A stretch of DNA of 64,000 bases, taken from assembly GCA_037833965.1 (NCBI GenBank), contig AP031358.1, positions 4,658,001 through 4,722,000 on the forward strand. The letters are read 5' to 3'. Position numbers and translations under genes: made by a program. Below, piece by piece: positions 47,505 to 59,873 of this stretch (its first letter is position 1; each line of letters starts with the position of its first letter). This DNA comes from Marchantia polymorpha subsp. ruderalis. Taxonomy: Eukaryota; Streptophyta; Marchantiopsida; Marchantiales; Marchantiaceae. A model generated the notes under the pieces. The model ran no database searches. It saw only the letters and a list, made by a program, of their open reading frames with translations, and was not told where the DNA came from.

Positions 47505-49902
47505 CAGGCCACCTTAAAAGGGGTAAAGAGGCCGCGCACTACCCCTTTTACCCCATTTAAGCTTTGGGCTTTTACCCCTTTTAGTGAACTGCGGCCTTTA
47601 CAAATTGTTGTCAACCGATCGATGTCGATGTCGTCAAGGACGCTTGTAACCACTGTAGCGAAGTCGAAGAGAGCGCAGACACCGTTCATTCTGTCCCACA
47701 AGCTGAAATACGGTCTCAAGATCGTTACGCGACATGTGCATACCCGTGCTGTCGAATCTGTGCGCTGCCTGTTCTGTGTCTACCACGGACGAGAGGAGAT
47801 TGTCGGCCAGAAACGTCAGCGACAGAAGACTGTCAATTGCAAGACCTGGGAAGTGTTCCGAAGCGACGCGTACGTGAAACACCATGTTCAACAGCATCCC
47901 ACAGCCTGGAAACTATATGATGCTGCCGATGCTGATGACAAGAAGCAATTCTTCCTCGACAAGATGGAGCATAAGAATACCTTGCATGCCCATCTGGGCA
48001 ATGCGAGCACTCCGCTGACCTTCTCGTTCGACGCCGCCATCATAGATGATATCATTCTATCCGCGTTCTTCGACGAAGACGAGATCGACAGCAGCTCATA
48101 CCGCCGTGCCGTAAAGTTGTTCCAGAAGGTTGTGGATCGTGAGTCCGACGGCGCGTACCATTATACGTCTACAATCAACAGGGCCATGCAATTTCAACTG
48201 ACAGCGCGCTTCCTCGCCATAGGTATGTCGTTCCGACAGATCGAACGTGCAGTTGATGCCACGCGGGAGGTCGCCAATGTCGCAAAGCTAGGCACGCTCA
48301 ACGAGATGTTGGTTGGCGACTATGCCCGTATCCTCGTCAGCGCCGGCTTGCAGATGCTCAGCAACGTTCTGAATCGTAGCGAGACCTGGGCATTCTCGCT
48401 AGCCAACGACAGCTCGACACACTTGAGCCTGTCGTATTTCGAGCAACGAATTCGTCTGCACGTTGCCGGCGATATCTTCAACCTGCATTTGATATCCATG
48501 CCCATGTTCGACCGGCACACCTCTGAGAACATGGCGTTGCTCGTGTTCAAGATCCTGGACGTCGTTTGTCCCAGCTGGCGCGACAAACTTCTCTGCGTCA
48601 GCACCGACGGTGCGAATACGATGACCGGCCGTCACAATGGCGTTGTCGCACGCATTCAGCGTGAGGCCACTCATCCATTGTACCGTATTTGGTGCCTGAT
48701 TCATCAGGTTGACCTGGTCTCAAAGCGCAATCTGCTCGCTCTATTCGACGGCGATTTCCAATGCATCATCAACAAGGTCGCCACCTGCTTGCGTAAACAG
48801 CAGAAGCTGATCGACGATATGGGTGCGACCTGTCCAAAGATGACCACTCGCTGGTTGGCCTTAGGCGTCTGGACCAAATGGCAACTCGATCATCGCATCG
48901 ACCTGGAGACCTGGTTTGCGAGTCGTACCGCGCCAGGGCAGCTGCAGCTGCCCCGTTGGTGGTGGCCAATCATTGCAGGCGTGTGTGCGGTGATGACGCA
49001 GCTGAACTTTGCCATCGTCAAACTGCAGTCGAAGAATCTGCTGCTTTCGCAGCAGATCGCCGAGATCGAACGCGTCGTCAGTATCATCTGCATCAAGTGC
49101 GAGGTTGAGGTCGTGAATCCGCTCGTCGAAGGAGAAGTTGCAGCCGACGAGACGCAATCGGCAATCTGTGGTAAGTGGTCGATCACTCATCGCAATGTCG
49201 AGAAGTTCTTGCTTGACCAGGGTTCGTTCGTCAAGCATGTCTTGGATGCCATGACCGTCATTCAGCGTGCTGAGGTGTTCAGTGAGATGGGTACTTTCGT
49301 TGTCGGCATGATCGATGGCATCTTACAACTGGTCGCTTCTCGGGACGCTGACAACCTACCATCGGAGGAGGAGATTCCGCCGGTGCTGCCCCACCAGCTT
49401 ATCGCGATTCGACCAGCCGCATTCGCTGCACTCGCCAACAAACACGGCGGACGACTTGCTCAGCTGGGCGAGAACGTCATGGATCGCATCGAACAAGATC
49501 ACCGTGAACTCATCACTGCATTCGACAACGAGCCGTCGCTTCACGACGCGCTTGGTCGCTGCAACAACGATACGTCATTTCGTGAAGGTTGGGCGGTCGT
49601 CGAGGGTCGTTTCCGTGGTCTGCGTGACTTCTGCGGTGGCATCGCCACCATCTTTCCAAACACTGCTTCGGTGGAGTCTAGCTTCTCAATTCTCGGCTGG
49701 GAGAAGGATGCAAACCGCATGTCCCTCACCGATCTGGCGTTGGAAGGCTGCATGCAGGCGCGGCAGTTTGATCTCCTATCAAAACTAGCCTAATTCGTCA
49801 AATAAACCATTAGTTCCACTTTTACCCCTTTTAAGCTTTGTGGCGACCATTATATAAGCTAAAAGGGGTAAATGTGGATATTACCCCTTTTAAGGTGGCC
49901 TG
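47505..49902 (+). mobile_element. Intact compact hAT transposon inserted in the Gypsy remnant
   Basis: 2,398 bp with perfect 22-bp terminal inverted repeats (47505-47526 and 49881-49902, starting CAGGCCACCTTAAAAGGGGT). The motif TTACCCCTTTTA or its complement occurs three times at each end (near 47514, 47540, 47572 and 49820, 49860, 49881), as expected for transposase binding sites. One uninterrupted gene fills the space with about 110 bases on each side. No 8-bp target duplication is seen: the flanks are GAGGCCAC and ACCTAATA. Confidence 0.92.
47622..49793 (+). CDS. hAT-family transposase, intact
   Basis: 723 residues from ATG to TAA with no break. An N-terminal BED-like zinc finger (C49, C52, H87 or H88, H92) should bind the element ends. 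The RNase H-like catalytic core has likely D263 (LANDSSTH) and D329 (CVSTDGANTMTG), the conserved W357-C358-x2-H361 (RIWCLIHQVDLV) and E685 in SVESSFSILGW, within the C-terminal dimerisation region that ends MSLTDLALEGCMQ. The gene is distinctly richer in G and C, with many C/G third positions, than the AT-rich DNA around it. The style of the motifs recalls hAT proteins seen widely in oomycetes; this is an impression from memory, not a search. An apparently complete gene in perfect ends suggests recent arrival. Confidence 0.92.
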   Translation: MSMSSRTLVTTVAKSKRAQTPFILSHKLKYGLKIVTRHVHTRAVESVRCLFCVYHGREEIVGQKRQRQKTVNCKTWEVFRSDAYVKHHVQQHPTAWKLYDAADADDKKQFFLDKMEHKNTLHAHLGNASTPLTFSFDAAIIDDIILSAFFDEDEIDSSSYRRAVKLFQKVVDRESDGAYHYTSTINRAMQFQLTARFLAIGMSFRQIERAVDATREVANVAKLGTLNEMLVGDYARILVSAGLQMLSNVLNRSETWAFSLANDSSTHLSLSYFEQRIRLHVAGDIFNLHLISMPMFDRHTSENMALLVFKILDVVCPSWRDKLLCVSTDGANTMTGRHNGVVARIQREATHPLYRIWCLIHQVDLVSKRNLLALFDGDFQCIINKVATCLRKQQKLIDDMGATCPKMTTRWLALGVWTKWQLDHRIDLETWFASRTAPGQLQLPRWWWPIIAGVCAVMTQLNFAIVKLQSKNLLLSQQIAEIERVVSIICIKCEVEVVNPLVEGEVAADETQSAICGKWSITHRNVEKFLLDQGSFVKHVLDAMTVIQRAEVFSEMGTFVVGMIDGILQLVASRDADNLPSEEEIPPVLPHQLIAIRPAAFAALANKHGGRLAQLGENVMDRIEQDHRELITAFDNEPSLHDALGRCNNDTSFREGWAVVEGRFRGLRDFCGGIATIFPNTASVESSFSILGWEKDANRMSLTDLALEGCMQARQFDLLSKLA

Positions 49903-51337
49903 ACCTAATATATCTTATAAGTCCAAGGAAACATACATCATCTTTAGAAATGGATGTTGTACCCATCACAAAGAGGGGTAAATTCCTATTCTGAGATCTA
50001 ATTTTATCTCCAGAGATCTTTCATCACTACTTGTAATCAATTTTCTTCTCCAATCTACCTCTAGATTATATTGCTCCATCCATGGCATTCTAAGTACAAC
50101 ATCATATCAAGCTAAACGAATTACTCTCCATTCAATGCTCTCCTTGTATCTACCTATGGATAATTCTACACTCCATGATAGTGTTTCTATCACTTTAGTT
50201 TGCCCGTTTGGCAATTCAACTTCTTCACTTACGTCCTTCATCAAAATCAAACCTAACTTTATAGCAACACTCCTTGATAGAAAATTTTTAGTTGCTTCAG
50301 GGTCAATTAAAAACTCTGACCTTTTGTACTTCCATTAAACCATCAGTGACAATGAGTTGAGCTTGCTTCTTACTCTTTCCATGAGCTCCCAACCATTGAC
50401 TTCTTCCAACCTCACCTTTTCTTTGCTTTGTAGAACCAGTAAGGCCGCGAGGCAAGTTTACTGGTAATCTTTGTTTCAGGAAACTTCTTCCTCCACCTTT
50501 CATACTCTATCCCGTCCATGTTGTTGAACGATCGTTGCTGCATGGGCCGTCTTCCTTGTGATGTCGGCGGAATTCGACAAAACTTGGCAATTTGACCCAT
50601 TCGTCCACATGCATAGCATTGACGATTGTCACGAACTCCAGCTTCTACTCGAATCATTCCATTATTTGCATAACCTTCTTGCAAATTTGGAACCCTTGGT
50701 CACCGAATCTCACCTCCAAATCTTGGTGGTGATCCTCTTGTTGGTGCAAAAACTTTTTTACGTCAAAGGTTTCCCAACTCCATCGGTGTTGGGCAAGATG
50801 TATCTCAAAAATTACTTACTGGTTCACCGTGTGTGACACCAAAAGCATCCAAAATTTGTTGAGCAATTGTGATTGCTTCAGTTACAGTAGATGGATTGCT
50901 TACCATCACTTTCTTTTGAATTCGATCCTTCAACACTCGTTTGAACACGTCCAAGACTTCTGCTCCACTCATATCCATGATAGATACTTGAAGATCACGA
51001 AATTATTCAATGGTCTCATGAATACCTCCTTTTTTCTTCAGATCTCACAACTTCATGCTTGAAGTTTGAAGAGAGTACATCGCTTGAAAGTTTTGCAGAA
51101 GTCTTTTCATGCATTTCACTCCACGAGATGATAACACCTCGTTCTGAAAGCATTCTCTCCCATGTTGTGTATCATGTGAGACCCTTATCCGTTAGATAAG
51201 ATCTCATGAACATTCATGTAATATAATCTGAAACATGAAAATGGGATAAATGAATATTCATCCTCATAATCCATCACTCTAACACTTCCATTGTTCTACT
51301 TCCTTTTTAAACTTTCATCTTACAAGATTTTCCTATT
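49903..51337 (-). pseudogene. Gypsy gag and protease remnant
   Basis: Minus-strand upstream part of the element split by the hAT. The gag block is FRDLQVSIMDMSGAEVLDVF and PSTVTEAITIAQQILDAFG; the zinc knuckle CYACGRMGQIAKFC (C-x2-C-x4-(H to Q)-x4-C, His replaced by Gln) lies in 50412-50684. Then comes a retropepsin-like block with LIDPEATKNFLS where active members have D-S/T-G. Numerous stops and shifts make it non-coding. It is cut at 51338 by LTR copy C. Confidence 0.83.
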
Positions 51338-53969
51338 TGTAATAACCCACTAAAGGCTAAAACTGCAATATAGTGGTAGAAAGGTCAAACCCACAGGGAC
51401 AGAGGAACACACAAGGTACAAAGTGTCACATTTAACAGACTATTGAGGAGTTTGAATTCTCAGGCGACTGTCACTCCCAGAAATACTGCAAGTGTTCACT
51501 CGGAGCTCACTCGGAGGTCGCACAGTGCAGCGTACAACACACACACACACACACACACCTGAAACTACAGAAACACAACCCAGAGATCGGTTAGGACCTC
51601 TACTCAAGATTTCAGAGGGAAAGTCTCTCGCGAGTACACTCAGCAAAGCTGCGGGTAGTGACTCCCAACTCCGGCTTTTACAACCCTTCCACTAGCTTTT
51701 TGCTAGCGTAGGGAACCCGGGTTGGACTTCCTACTTCGGATCGAAGTCACTCACACGCGGTGAACAACACTCTCAACTCACAAAATGCGCAGAGAACACA
51801 GGTCAGCACAGAAGGACTCACTGAGAAACGTTCCAGTAACACACCATAACAGTCTATTGAAGAGTTTGAATTCTTAGGCACTTGTCATTCCCAGAAATAC
51901 TACAGGGGTTGCACTGAAGGCACCTGCTGCAGCGTAACCTGAATTTACAACCAAGGCTTACACGAAGTAGCAAAACTTCACTTTGGCATTCAGGGGAAAA
52001 ATCCCGAAGGAGTACAATCAGGAACAAACACTCGAAGGTGTAAGGGCAAAACTATTCAAGTATCTAACTCCTCACTGGCTCTGAGCATCGGCAATCACCC
52101 GCAGGTGTAGGTCCGAAGTACTCAAGTCTCTAACCAATGTACTAGCTTTGAACATTCGGCCGAAGGCCTTCAGCTACACAATGTGGATCGCCAAGGTGTA
52201 GCTCCTCTTGCGTGGTGACAGAACTAAGGACACAAACACGTAGAGAAAATGAGTTCCTGATCTGCACTTCTGATGTTGGGAAAGATCACAAGGCAAGACG
52301 CCTTGAACTACTTTATACCTTCTAAGTCCTAACTAACACTACACTGCACTACGCTACACGCCGGCACGGAACCACGCTACACTACACTCCGCGGAACCTG
52401 TGCTTCGCCTCTTGCGCGACGGACTGCCGCGCACTAACTCTCTACCTTGCCAGTCTTCAGCTCGACTGCGCAGTCCCAAATGCCGCAACACTTCGGAAAC
52501 CTCCGTCTCAAGGGTGGCCATGGTGTTCCGCGCCTTCGACAGAAAAGAATCCAGCTTCTTCGCCACTCGCCGCCGACTCCGGCTATGACCTGTCAACAAC
52601 CCGGCTGCACGAAGCTCTAACTTATGCAGTGTGAGTTTCTCCTGCGCCGCCACTTTCCAGTGGGTGTAGCCCTTGAGACAGTGGGTGACTCGCCTCGCCA
52701 TCTCTTCCTTCGTGCGATCTGCCTCCCGCCGGCGATCGCCTTCAACCTCAACCAACTGCGATTCGGCCTCCACACGTTGTGCTCTCAATTCCCCGCACTC
52801 AGATTGCAGTTTGCGAATTAATTCCTCATCCGCCTGTCGTGAGAGCTGACACTGCTCTAACAACCGCGTCTGTCGCACGAGCTCTTCTGACAAAATTCGA
52901 TTCTGAGCCTGCTCAGAATCCAGCGCTTCTGTGAGCTTCACCTGCTTCTTGGCGAGCTCTTCCAGTCTCCCATCCTTCACCCTGGCGAAGTGTTTGTACA
53001 CCTTCTTATTGAGGGTGTACTGACCCCACAAGCATTCATGCTTCTCCCGCAGCGCCTTAAGTTCCTGGTCCACATGGGTTAGCTACTTGCTAGTGTGGAC
53101 TTTAGTGCGAGTTCGCCTGCGCACTAACTCGACGTAGGACCCAAGCTAGCGAGGATCCGCGTACTTTTCCATCTTGCGATCCAAGTACCTCAGCAGAGGT
53201 ACTACCTGCTCACAGAGCGCCGCCGCCGGCGCTTCAACTAATTCCTCCTCCTCCTCCTCGGTGGATCCCGATCCCGACACTAATTCCGTGGACCCTCCTT
53301 CTTCATCATCCTCCGAATTGAGGATTTCGGTCGCCATTGATTGCGTCGGCGACTGGCCTGGGTGGGGCTGCGAGATGTCTGCGTGTTTGCCGCCGCTGGC
53401 GCTCCTTCAGCCTCGCTGCTCCCTGTTAAAATGCCCAAGGCGGTGGGTGAATGCGGCCGAGCCCCATCCCCATCGCCCGCATGTCTTGCCGCGACTGTGA
53501 CTTCTTTGCCGCCGGCGTCTACCGCCAAAGGCGATCGCGCGGAATGTACCTGCGCGGGGTGTAATTGTGCATCGCGCGCACGAATTTCATCTTGCGGACA
53601 GACAATCCGCTCCTCCGTTAGGTCCTGCTCCACCATTAGGTCATGCGCCAGGGATGCGTCTGGCCTACGCGTAGGCGCAAATCCCGGCGCTTCATCCGCC
53701 GAAGGCAGTAGAGCCGAAGGCGGCCCGCCCGATGTCCCTTGGCCCGAAGGCCCTTCCGCCGAAGGCGCATCCTCCGGCGGATATCCCGCCGAAGGCGCGG
53801 CTTCCGCCGGCTCTCTGGTTGTAACTCGCTGGCTCGAAGGCCTGGCGCCGAAGGCGCATATCTCGGCGCTCTATTCGCCGGAGGGCCTTGTCCCGAAGGC
53901 TCTTGAGCCGAAGGCGGATCTTCCGCCGGCTCCTTCGCCTTCCTGCGTTGTACCGGGGGTGAGTCCTGC
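51338..53969 (-). mobile_element. Long-LTR copy C (truncated by insertion of copy D)
   Basis: Minus-strand copy with terminus TGTAATAACCCAC at 51338 and TATA box at 52312-52317. It matches B2 up to GTACCGGGGGTGAG and then stops at 53969, where the LTR start TGTGGTAACACAC of copy D begins. The rest should lie beyond the right edge. Confidence 0.82.
52354..53969 (-). pseudogene. C-terminal half of the LTR-borne long gene (copy C)
   Basis: Coiled-coil part open at 53073-52354 (EHECLWGQ-type start to RRSTGSAECSVAWFRAGV). The LCEQVVPLLRYLDRKMEKYA motif lies in 53337-53146. The disordered middle is in shifted frames up to 53969. A stop lies between the motif and the coil (SYLLA region changed to a stop near 53085). 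The N-terminal domain is absent. Confidence 0.82.
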
Positions 53970-56900
53970 TGTGGTAACACACTTTTTGTTTTTTTTGCAG
54001 AATTTAAACAATTTTAGAAAACAAGTACCGGAGCAGTGTCTGTAGTTAGAAAAGGGTACGTTAAATAGAGTGGATTGAGGAGATCGTCACGAGGTCACGA
54101 AGAATCGCGAAGTTGGATGTACCCGCGCCAAATGTCTTTGGCGCCTTCGGCAAGAGCTCCTTTGCTGAGGTGTCTCTACTCACGCGCTTCCAGCGTTTAA
54201 GGAAGATACGCTTCCGGCGCAGACACCTCCGGAGGAGATCTTGCTAAAGACGTCAGAAGACGGCAAGGACCTCTGAAGGCTTCCGACCATGAGTGCGCCT
54301 TCGGCGATGCGCCGCTAGCGCGGAAGGGAAACCTTCATAACAATCAGAATACACGGTAGCTCCAGTTGGTTGAGGTTGCATTGGAAAGAGCTCGGGACGC
54401 TTGTTCTAACGAGCCCAAGAGCGTCGGAGATGGATCAGGGATGAAGAAGTTATGAGCATCGGAAAACTCGTAGCCGGACATGCGCCGCTCGCGCTAGGGT
54501 TCACCGTCGGAAAGGACTCCCGTACGCCTTCGGCGATGCGCCTTCGGCGGAATCACGCGCTCATGGGAGGAAATCAACTTAGAGGCGGAAGCGCCTCTGG
54601 CGGCTACGCAACGGAAGAAAAGCGCCGGCCGGATGTACGCCTCCGACGTGGCGCGGATAGGCGGATGCGCTGGCATGATTTGCGCCGGCGGGATATGCGC
54701 CGTCAGCAATAGACGGGGCAGAACGGACAAAACAAGTGGTACGAATACGCGCCGGCGTAATTCGCGCCGACTTGAGGTGCGCCTCCAGCGAGGCGCCGAC
54801 GGAGAAGGAATACGCTAGCGGTGATACGCCTCCGGCGATGGTTAGGTTAGAAAAAGACAACATAGCCGACGCATACACTGCGGCGAACTCGAGTCCGGAA
54901 GACGGCGCCGAAACTTGAGTCCGGAAGACGATTGCGGCGGGAGAATTCAACATTCACGCATGCGGATGCGCGCAGTGCGGAGACGTGAATTCGAGCATGC
55001 GAGGGCGAACCGTTAGGCCGTATAGCCGGCTGCGTAATTGTAACCAGTAAGAACGTTGGACGATCTTGAATTCGGAGAAGAAAAGACTGCTCTCCAGTCT
55101 CATTCTCTCATTCTTGATTTTGCGATTTCCAGCTTCCAAGATTACGCGCAAGGGCGGAGAGACCTGCAGTGAGAGGAGAGAGTGCGGAGACGAGTTGCGC
55201 AAGGATCTTGACAGACCTTGCAGAGAATTTGCGAGTAGCGAACTTGAGCGCGCAAGAGAAGAGAGAGCGATTGTAGTAAGTGTTTGAGCGGCCGACGCGC
55301 AGCAGCGATTGTGAGAGAGCGAGCGGAAGGGAGAACGTCTGTGTGTGCAGGAAACGCAATGTCGAAGGTCGCCCAGCTGCGAGTGTCTCCACTTAGAGTG
55401 CCGCAGATCGGTCTGCGCGCATTCCAAGATGTGCTAACAGGGCTGAAGCTCGATTTCCTCCTGTGGGGATGGAACTGGACATGTCCGGAGATGGTGCGCG
55501 AGTATCTGCAGGAGAGACACAAGCCCTCGCGCGGATTCCGCCCACATCCAGAGAGGTGGGACATTTGTGACTGGGTGCAGGTGTTGGGCAGGTGTGCCGG
55601 CGAGGAAGGGTTTCTCCTCTTCGAGGCCGATAGCGTGAAGGTGTCCAAGGAGGAAGAAATCTCCTACAATGAGCTTTTCAAAGTTGCCAAGCATCCCAAG
55701 AACGGTTTCCGGACACGGGATTACAAAGATCGATTGCGGAGAAATGTCGCGACTGCATTGCTGCAAATATTGCAGCCGACCAAGACCGCTTACATGCATG
55801 GTTGGCAAGTAGGATTTGTGGAGCTAGTGATGTAAGGAGCTCCAGTTCATTGGGCACGGCTCCTGTGGAAGGTGACGCGCCAACATGCACAAGAAGAGAG
55901 AGGAGGAACCCTCAATCATCTTTCGCCTTACCTGATTGTGTTTTATCGGGCGATGGGATGTTTGACAAATTCAGAGCGGACACGGTTTCCGCTGCTGACC
56001 CGGAGCTATCCAGGTAGATACTCGCGGGAGGCCGAAGTAGACACGGATCCGGACGAGGCACCTGCCAGTCCAACTCCGGCTCCGCCTCCAACAAGAGCAG
56101 CAGAAGAACGTCGAAGTGAGCGCGCTCCGCGAAAGCGGAAATGGGATGAGAGACCTGAGGACAGGCAGCCGGAAGTGCCAGCTGCGCCGACTCGGAGTCG
56201 GCCAACCAACGAGCCTCACAGCTGGCCGAAACAGAGGGCACGCAAAGTGCCAACTAGTACTGAGGAGACCGGGCGTACTCCGGTCCGGCGGAGTATCCTG
56301 CCCACGCAGGAGGAGATAATCGCGCAGATTCTGGGGAAGTCGGTGAATACCTCTGCGCAGAAGGCACCGATGCCTTCGGAAGAAGACAGACGGACTGACA
56401 GTCGGCCGACTACGAGTCAGGCGACTGAAGGTCGACAAACGGAAGGAAGGCCGATTGAGCAGCGCGTTGAACCGGACAGCAGGCCGGAAGCAGAAGAGAG
56501 TTTGGCTGACGAGCCAACAATCCGCAGAGGGTCGTCTTCGGCGGAAGGCACTTCTGGGAAAACGCCGCCAGCAAGCAGGCCAAGTGGAGTGAAGACGCGC
56601 AGGGTAGATCCGACTGCCAGTCGGACAACTGCTAGTCGGCCGACTGCGAGTCGGTCAACAGAGAGTCGGCCAGATTCGCCGACTGCGAGACGGACAGGGC
56701 CGGCGACCATTGTGCGGGCGCCTTCGGCGGACGCACCTCCTGCGAAGACACCTTCCGCGCAGATCGCGCCGGAAGGGCAGGCAGCAGAAGCGGGCGGTGC
56801 AAAGGTGACAAAAGTCACTGCGGCGTCGACCCCTTCGGAAACCGAAGATCGAGCCGGAACAGGGGCTCAAGCAGTGGGATCCCCCACTGCCTTGGATATT

Positions 56901-58518
56901 TTAGCAGGGAGTGGAGCGGCAGTCGCGGCGGAAGCTGCCGCGCGCCACAGTTCCAAGGAGTCGCCAAGGGATTCGGTGGCGACTGAAATCCTCGAAACGG
57001 AGGATGAGACGAGTTCGGAAGAGCAGGAAGCGGACTCTGTGCAGAAAACGCCAACAGGGGTGTTGTGCGAGCAGATAGTTCCACTCCTGCGATATCAGGA
57101 TCGCAAGACATCCAAGTACTCGGGTTCCGGAAAACCGCAGTCTTACGTGGAGACTGTCAAGCGCAGGACGAGGAGCAAGGTGGCCACTTGGGCCTCTAGG
57201 TGCCAAACATTGCAGGATAGGAACACTACCCTCCGACAGCACCTGGCGGTCACGCAGAAAGCTATACCAAACCCTGCAACAACGGAGGGAGGATGCGGCG
57301 ACGAAAGACCAGGCGGATGCCGAGCTAATGCGGGCAAAGATCGAGTCGGAATTGCAGGAAGAGCGGAGACAAAACCGCATCTTAGCAGAAGAGCTTGCGC
57401 GCCAGAAGCGCACCTTAGAAGAAAGTCAAAGTACACGCAAGGAGGATGAGGAATTGTTGCGCAACTTGCAATCCGAGTGCGCAGATTTGAGGGCGCAGCG
57501 CGCAGATGCGGAAATGCAGCTGGCAGAGGTGGAAGGCAGCTGCCGGACGCGAGAAGAGTTGGCGACGCGGGTGACTCACTATCTAAAAGGATACGCCCAT
57601 TGGGAGGTGGCAGCTCAAGAGAAGATCACACTCAGGGAGTTTGAGCTTCGGGCGGCGGCATTGACGGAGGGTGACAGTCAGAGTCGGCGGCGAGTAGCAA
57701 GGAAATTAGAAGCCTTCTTGTCGGGTGCGCACGACACCATGGCGCACTTGGAGTCGGAAGTGACTGCAGCCCTCCGGCGTCTGGGGTTGCGCAGCCGGTC
57801 GGAAGATTGGCAAGGTAGAGATAGAGAGCGAGGCAGTCCGGCGCACAGGAGGCGCAGCACCGGATCTGCAGAGTGCAGTAGCGTAGTTTGGTTTCGTGCA
57901 GGTGTTGCGAGTAGCAGATAGGATAGCGTAGTGTTAGTTAGGACCTTAGAGGGTATAAAGTAGATCAAGGCGTTTTGCCTTGGGACTCTTCCAGTTTCGG
58001 AAGTGCAGATCAGGAACTCACTTTCTTGGCGTGTTTGTGCATTTGGTCCTGGCACCACGTAGAGAAGCTGCAGCATAGCGAAGTTACCGTATGTTGTAGT
58101 TGAAGGCCTTCGGCTGAATGTTCAGAGCTAGTACCCGGTTAGAGACTTGAGTAGTGCGGATCTGCACCTACGGGTGATTTCTGATGCTCAGAGCCGGCTG
58201 CGAGTTAGAGACTTGAACAGTTCCCCCTTACTCCTTCGAGTGACATATCCTGATTGTACTCCTACGGGAAGTTTCCCCTGAATGCCAAAGTGAAGTTTTA
58301 TTACTTCGTGTAAGCCTTGGTTTGCAATTCAGGTTGTGTGTGTGTGTTACTGGATTGTGTCTCAGTTAAGTTCTCAGTCGGGCCTATACTCTCTGCGTTT
58401 GGTGTGAGTCGAGGGTGACGTCCACGGCGTATGAGGGGCTTCGTTCCGAAGTGGGAAGTCCAGTCCGGGTTCCCTACGCTAGTTCCTTGCGGAAGGGCAG
58501 TAAAAGCCGGAGTGGGAG
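53970..58518 (+). mobile_element. Long-LTR copy D (interrupted by copy E)
   Basis: Starts TGTGGTAACACACTTTTTG at 53970 and matches copy E closely throughout: leader, gene, TATA box at 57954-57959 and tail. It stops at 58518 inside AAAGCCGGAGTGGGAG, where E begins; E has the same sequence in its own tail near 63015-63028. E is therefore nested in D. Confidence 0.85.
55359..57921 (+). pseudogene. Nearly intact copy of the LTR-borne long gene (copy D)
   Basis: ATG at 55359 (MSKVAQLRVSPLRVPQ). Compared with E it has one nonsense change at about 55833-55835 (TAA in place of the Ser codon of LSGAPVHW) and one inserted A near 57260 that shifts the frame before the coiled coil. Everything else follows E, including the LCEQIVPLLRYQDRKTSKYS motif and the basic tail. 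Two lesions suggest recent decay. Confidence 0.87.
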
Positions 58519-59873
58519 TGTGGTAACACACTTTTTGTTTTTTTTGCAGAATTTAAACAATTTTAGAAAACTAGTACCAAAGCAGTGTTTGTAGCTAGAG
58601 AAGGGTACGCTAAATAGAGTGGATTGATGAGATCGTCACGAGGGCACAAAGAATCACGTAGTCGGATGTACCAACGCCAACGTCTTCGGCGCCTTCGGCA
58701 AAAGCTCCTTTTTGAGGTGTCTCTACTCACGCGCCTCTAGCGTATAAGGAAGCTACGCTTCCGGCGCAGACACCTCAGGAGGAGGTTTTGCTAAAGACGT
58801 CAGGAGAAGGGCCCGGACCTCTAAAGGCATCCGACCATGAGTGCGCCTTCGGCGAAGCGCCGCTAGCGCGGAAAGGGAAAACCTTCATAACAATCGGGAT
58901 ACACGGTAGATCCAGTTGGTTGAAGTTGCATTAGAAAGAGCTCGGGACGCTCGTTCTAACGAGTCCAAGAGCGCCGGAGATGGATCAGGAATGGAGAAGT
59001 TATGAGCGTCGGAAAACTCGTAGCCGGACATGCGCCGTTCGCGCTAGGGTTCACAGCCGGAAAGGATTCCCGTACGCCCTCGGCGATGCGCCTTCGGCGG
59101 AATCACGCGCTCACAGGAGGAAACCAACTCAGAGTCGGAAGCGCCCTTGGCGGCTGTTCATGGAAGGAAAGCGCCGGTCGGATGTACGCCTCCGACGTGG
59201 CGCTGACGGCCGGATGCGCTGGCATGAGTTGCGCTGACGGATATGCGCTGGCAGCAACGGACGAGGCATAAAGGACAAAATAGGCGGTACGACTGCGCGC
59301 CGGCGTAATTCGCTCCGGCTGGATGTGCGCCTCCAGCAAGGCGCCGACGGATAATGAACGCACCAGCGGCGACACGCCTCCGGAGAAGGGCGGGTTAGGA
59401 AAAGACAACAGGGCCGACGTATACCCTGCAGCGGACTCGAGTCCGGAAGGTGGTGGCGGCGGGAGAATTCAACGTTTAAGCATGCGAATGCGCGCAATGC
59501 GGGGACGTGAATTCGCGCATGCAAAGGGCGAACCGTTAAGCCGTATAGCCGGCTGCGTACGTTGCAACCAGTAAGAACGTTGGACGTTCTTGAAATCGGA
59601 GAAGAAAAGACTGCGCTCCAGTCTCATTCTCTCATTCTTGACTTTGCAATTTCCAGTTCCAAGATTACGCGCAAGGGCGGAGCGACCTGCAGTGAGAGTA
59701 GAGAGTGCGGAGACGAGTTGCACAAGGATCTTGGCGGACCTTGAAAGAATTGGGAGTAGCGATCTTGAACGAGCGCAGAGAGAGTGAGCAGTCAGTGCTT
59801 GAGTGGCCGACGCGCAGTGGCGATTGTGAGAGAGTGAGCGAAAGGGAGAACGTTTGTGTGTGCAGGCAACGCA

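Noticed and set aside
59856-59873. GTG start giving six more residues to the LTR gene
   Set aside because: The ATG at 59874 is conserved in copy D (55359), and the upstream codons are leader sequence.
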